Shown here one piece after another: positions 5,053-6,072 of a stretch of 6,072 nt of DNA (the stretch's first letter is position 1; each line of letters begins with the position of its first letter). The notes below the pieces were generated by a model. That model saw only the letters and a program-made list of their open reading frames with translations. It was not told where the DNA came from and ran no database searches. Position numbers and translations under genes: made by a program. This DNA comes from Rhodospirillales bacterium RIFCSPLOWO2_12_FULL_67_15 (GTDB taxonomy: Bacteria > Pseudomonadota > Alphaproteobacteria > Rhodospirillales > 2-12-FULL-67-15). The DNA is taken from contig MIAC01000252.1 of assembly GCA_001830475.1 (NCBI GenBank), forward strand, positions 13,056 through 19,127, given 5' to 3'.

Positions 5053-6072
5053 ATGAACGGAACCGCGGCCGCCGATTCGACCGAAAGCAAGCCGACCCTG
5101 CGCCGGCGGGTCTACCACCTCATCGACGAGCCCCTGCCCGGCAAACGCACGGTTCACGTCTTCAACGCCTTCATCGTCATTCTGATCCTCGCCAACGTCG
5201 CCGCCGTCGTTCTCGAGTCGGTTCCGGCGGTGGAAGAGGCCTACTCCGCCCTGCTCCAGGCGTTCGATGCCTTCTCGGTCGCCGTGTTCACGATCGAATA
5301 CGCGCTCAGGCTCTGGATCGCGCCGGAGCATCCCCTCTACATCGCGTTCACCCCGCTGCGGGCGCGTCTCAAATACGCGCTCTCGTTCCATGCGCTCGTG
5401 GACCTGTTCGCCTTCCTGCCCTTCTACCTCGGGATCCTCGTCGAGCTCGACCTGCGCTTCCTGCGCATCCTCCGCATTCTCCGTCTGCTCAAGCTGACCC
5501 GTTATTCGCACGCGTTCGAAGCGCTCGTCCGCGTCGCCTATACCCAGCGCCGCCCTCTTCTCGCCACGGTGGTGATCGCCGCGATCCTGCTGGTGTTCTC
5601 CTCGAGCGTCATGCATCTGATCGAGCACGAGGCGCAACCGCAGCAATTCGGCACGATTCCCCAATCCATGTGGTGGGCGATCGTGACCATGACCACCACC
5701 GGCTACGGCGACGTCGTTCCCGCCACGCCCTTGGGCCGCGTTTTCGGCGGCCTGCTCATGCTCTCAGGGATAGGGCTGCTCGCGTTGCCGACCGGCATTC
5801 TCGCCACCGGTTTCATCCAGGAAATCCGCAAATACGACTTCGTCGTTTCCTGGCGGATGGTCGCGAGCGTGCCCCTCTTCCGCAGGCTGGACGCGGTGCG
5901 CGTCTCCGACATCGTCAGCGTTCTCAAGGCCAAGAACGTGCCCGCGCGCTACGCCGTCGTCCGCCGCGGCGAACAAGCCGACGCGATGTTCTTCATCGTC
6001 TCGGGCGAAGTCGCGGTCGACATCGCCCCGGCGCCCAAGCACCTCGGCCCCGGCGACTACTTCGGCGAGATC
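5053..6072 (+). CDS. cyclic-nucleotide-regulated voltage-sensor K+ channel (MloK1-like), C-terminus cut off
   Basis: The frame from ATG 5053 is open for 340 codons to the window edge with no stop. GAGG (5041-5044) lies 8 nt upstream. Six membrane segments are visible: S1 about 34-56, S2 about 70-89 with F79, E82 and R86, S3 about 113-128 with D117, S4 about 134-150, S5 about 168-190, and S6 about 228-256. S4 carries R135, R138, R141, R144, K147 and R150, one charge every third residue. The pore helix ends in the K+ selectivity filter TTTGYGD (214-220). After a short linker a cyclic-nucleotide-binding domain begins near 265; GEQADAMFFIVSGEV (310-319 centre) is its core, and FGEI (337-340) opens the phosphate-binding cassette before the cut. 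The region IEHEAQPQQFGTIPQSMWWA closely resembles MloK1 of Mesorhizobium from memory. It is an inner-membrane tetramer predicted to conduct K+. It lies 10 nt behind metY, probably in the same transcript. Confidence 0.92.
   Translation, partial: MNGTAAADSTESKPTLRRRVYHLIDEPLPGKRTVHVFNAFIVILILANVAAVVLESVPAVEEAYSALLQAFDAFSVAVFTIEYALRLWIAPEHPLYIAFTPLRARLKYALSFHALVDLFAFLPFYLGILVELDLRFLRILRILRLLKLTRYSHAFEALVRVAYTQRRPLLATVVIAAILLVFSSSVMHLIEHEAQPQQFGTIPQSMWWAIVTMTTTGYGDVVPATPLGRVFGGLLMLSGIGLLALPTGILATGFIQEIRKYDFVVSWRMVASVPLFRRLDAVRVSDIVSVLKAKNVPARYAVVRRGEQADAMFFIVSGEVAVDIAPAPKHLGPGDYFGEI

Noticed and set aside
3408..5090. A 560-codon minus-strand open frame opposite the CoA-binding protein and metY genes
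   Set aside because: Its translation is Arg/Gly/Glu-rich with no recognisable domain, and it lies opposite two clear genes with intact motifs. Long antisense frames are expected in GC-rich DNA.
4960..5664. A 234-codon minus-strand open frame opposite the K+ channel start
   Set aside because: Low-complexity charged translation opposite well-defined membrane segments; a composition artefact.
1..6072. Mobile elements, CRISPR arrays, tRNA or rRNA genes
   Set aside because: No transposase or integrase, no regularly spaced repeats, no terminal inverted repeats and no recognisable RNA gene were seen.

Overview
The window is an ordinary-looking stretch of chromosome from a GC-rich bacterium, most likely an alphaproteobacterium. 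The order rplM-rpsI followed by a short-form (type 2) argC, an S9 protein with a long N-terminal extension, and the gene families on the right all point that way. Assignment below class level would be a guess. I see no tRNA, rRNA, insertion sequence, phage gene or CRISPR array.

Left block (1-1180), minus strand: a strong promoter (-35 TTGACA, extended -10) drives rplM (L13) and rpsI (S9). Next come a GC-rich terminator hairpin and the first 18 codons of argC, which leaves the window on the left. Middle block (1180-2192): a plus-strand bacteriohemerythrin converges on a minus-strand hotdog thioesterase, and their stop codons share one CTAG. Right block (2393-6072), plus strand: an ECHDC3-like crotonase-fold protein, a small CoA-binding protein, a metY-type O-acetylhomoserine sulfhydrylase and a cyclic-nucleotide-regulated K+ channel are packed with overlaps or a 10-nt gap, so they are probably one operon. 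The channel runs off the right edge and has no stop codon inside the window.

The thioesterase and the crotonase-like gene diverge from a 200-nt region holding a 16-bp near-perfect palindrome (TTTACGTTAACGTCAA) that looks like a regulator operator. This suggests joint control of acyl-CoA genes, and the methionine/sulfur gene and the channel may be carried along in the same transcript. The points most worth a second look are the operator, the crotonase-fold protein lacking both usual catalytic glutamates, and the channel combining a full S4 charge ladder with a directly attached cyclic-nucleotide domain. I found no clear evidence of a wholly new system.
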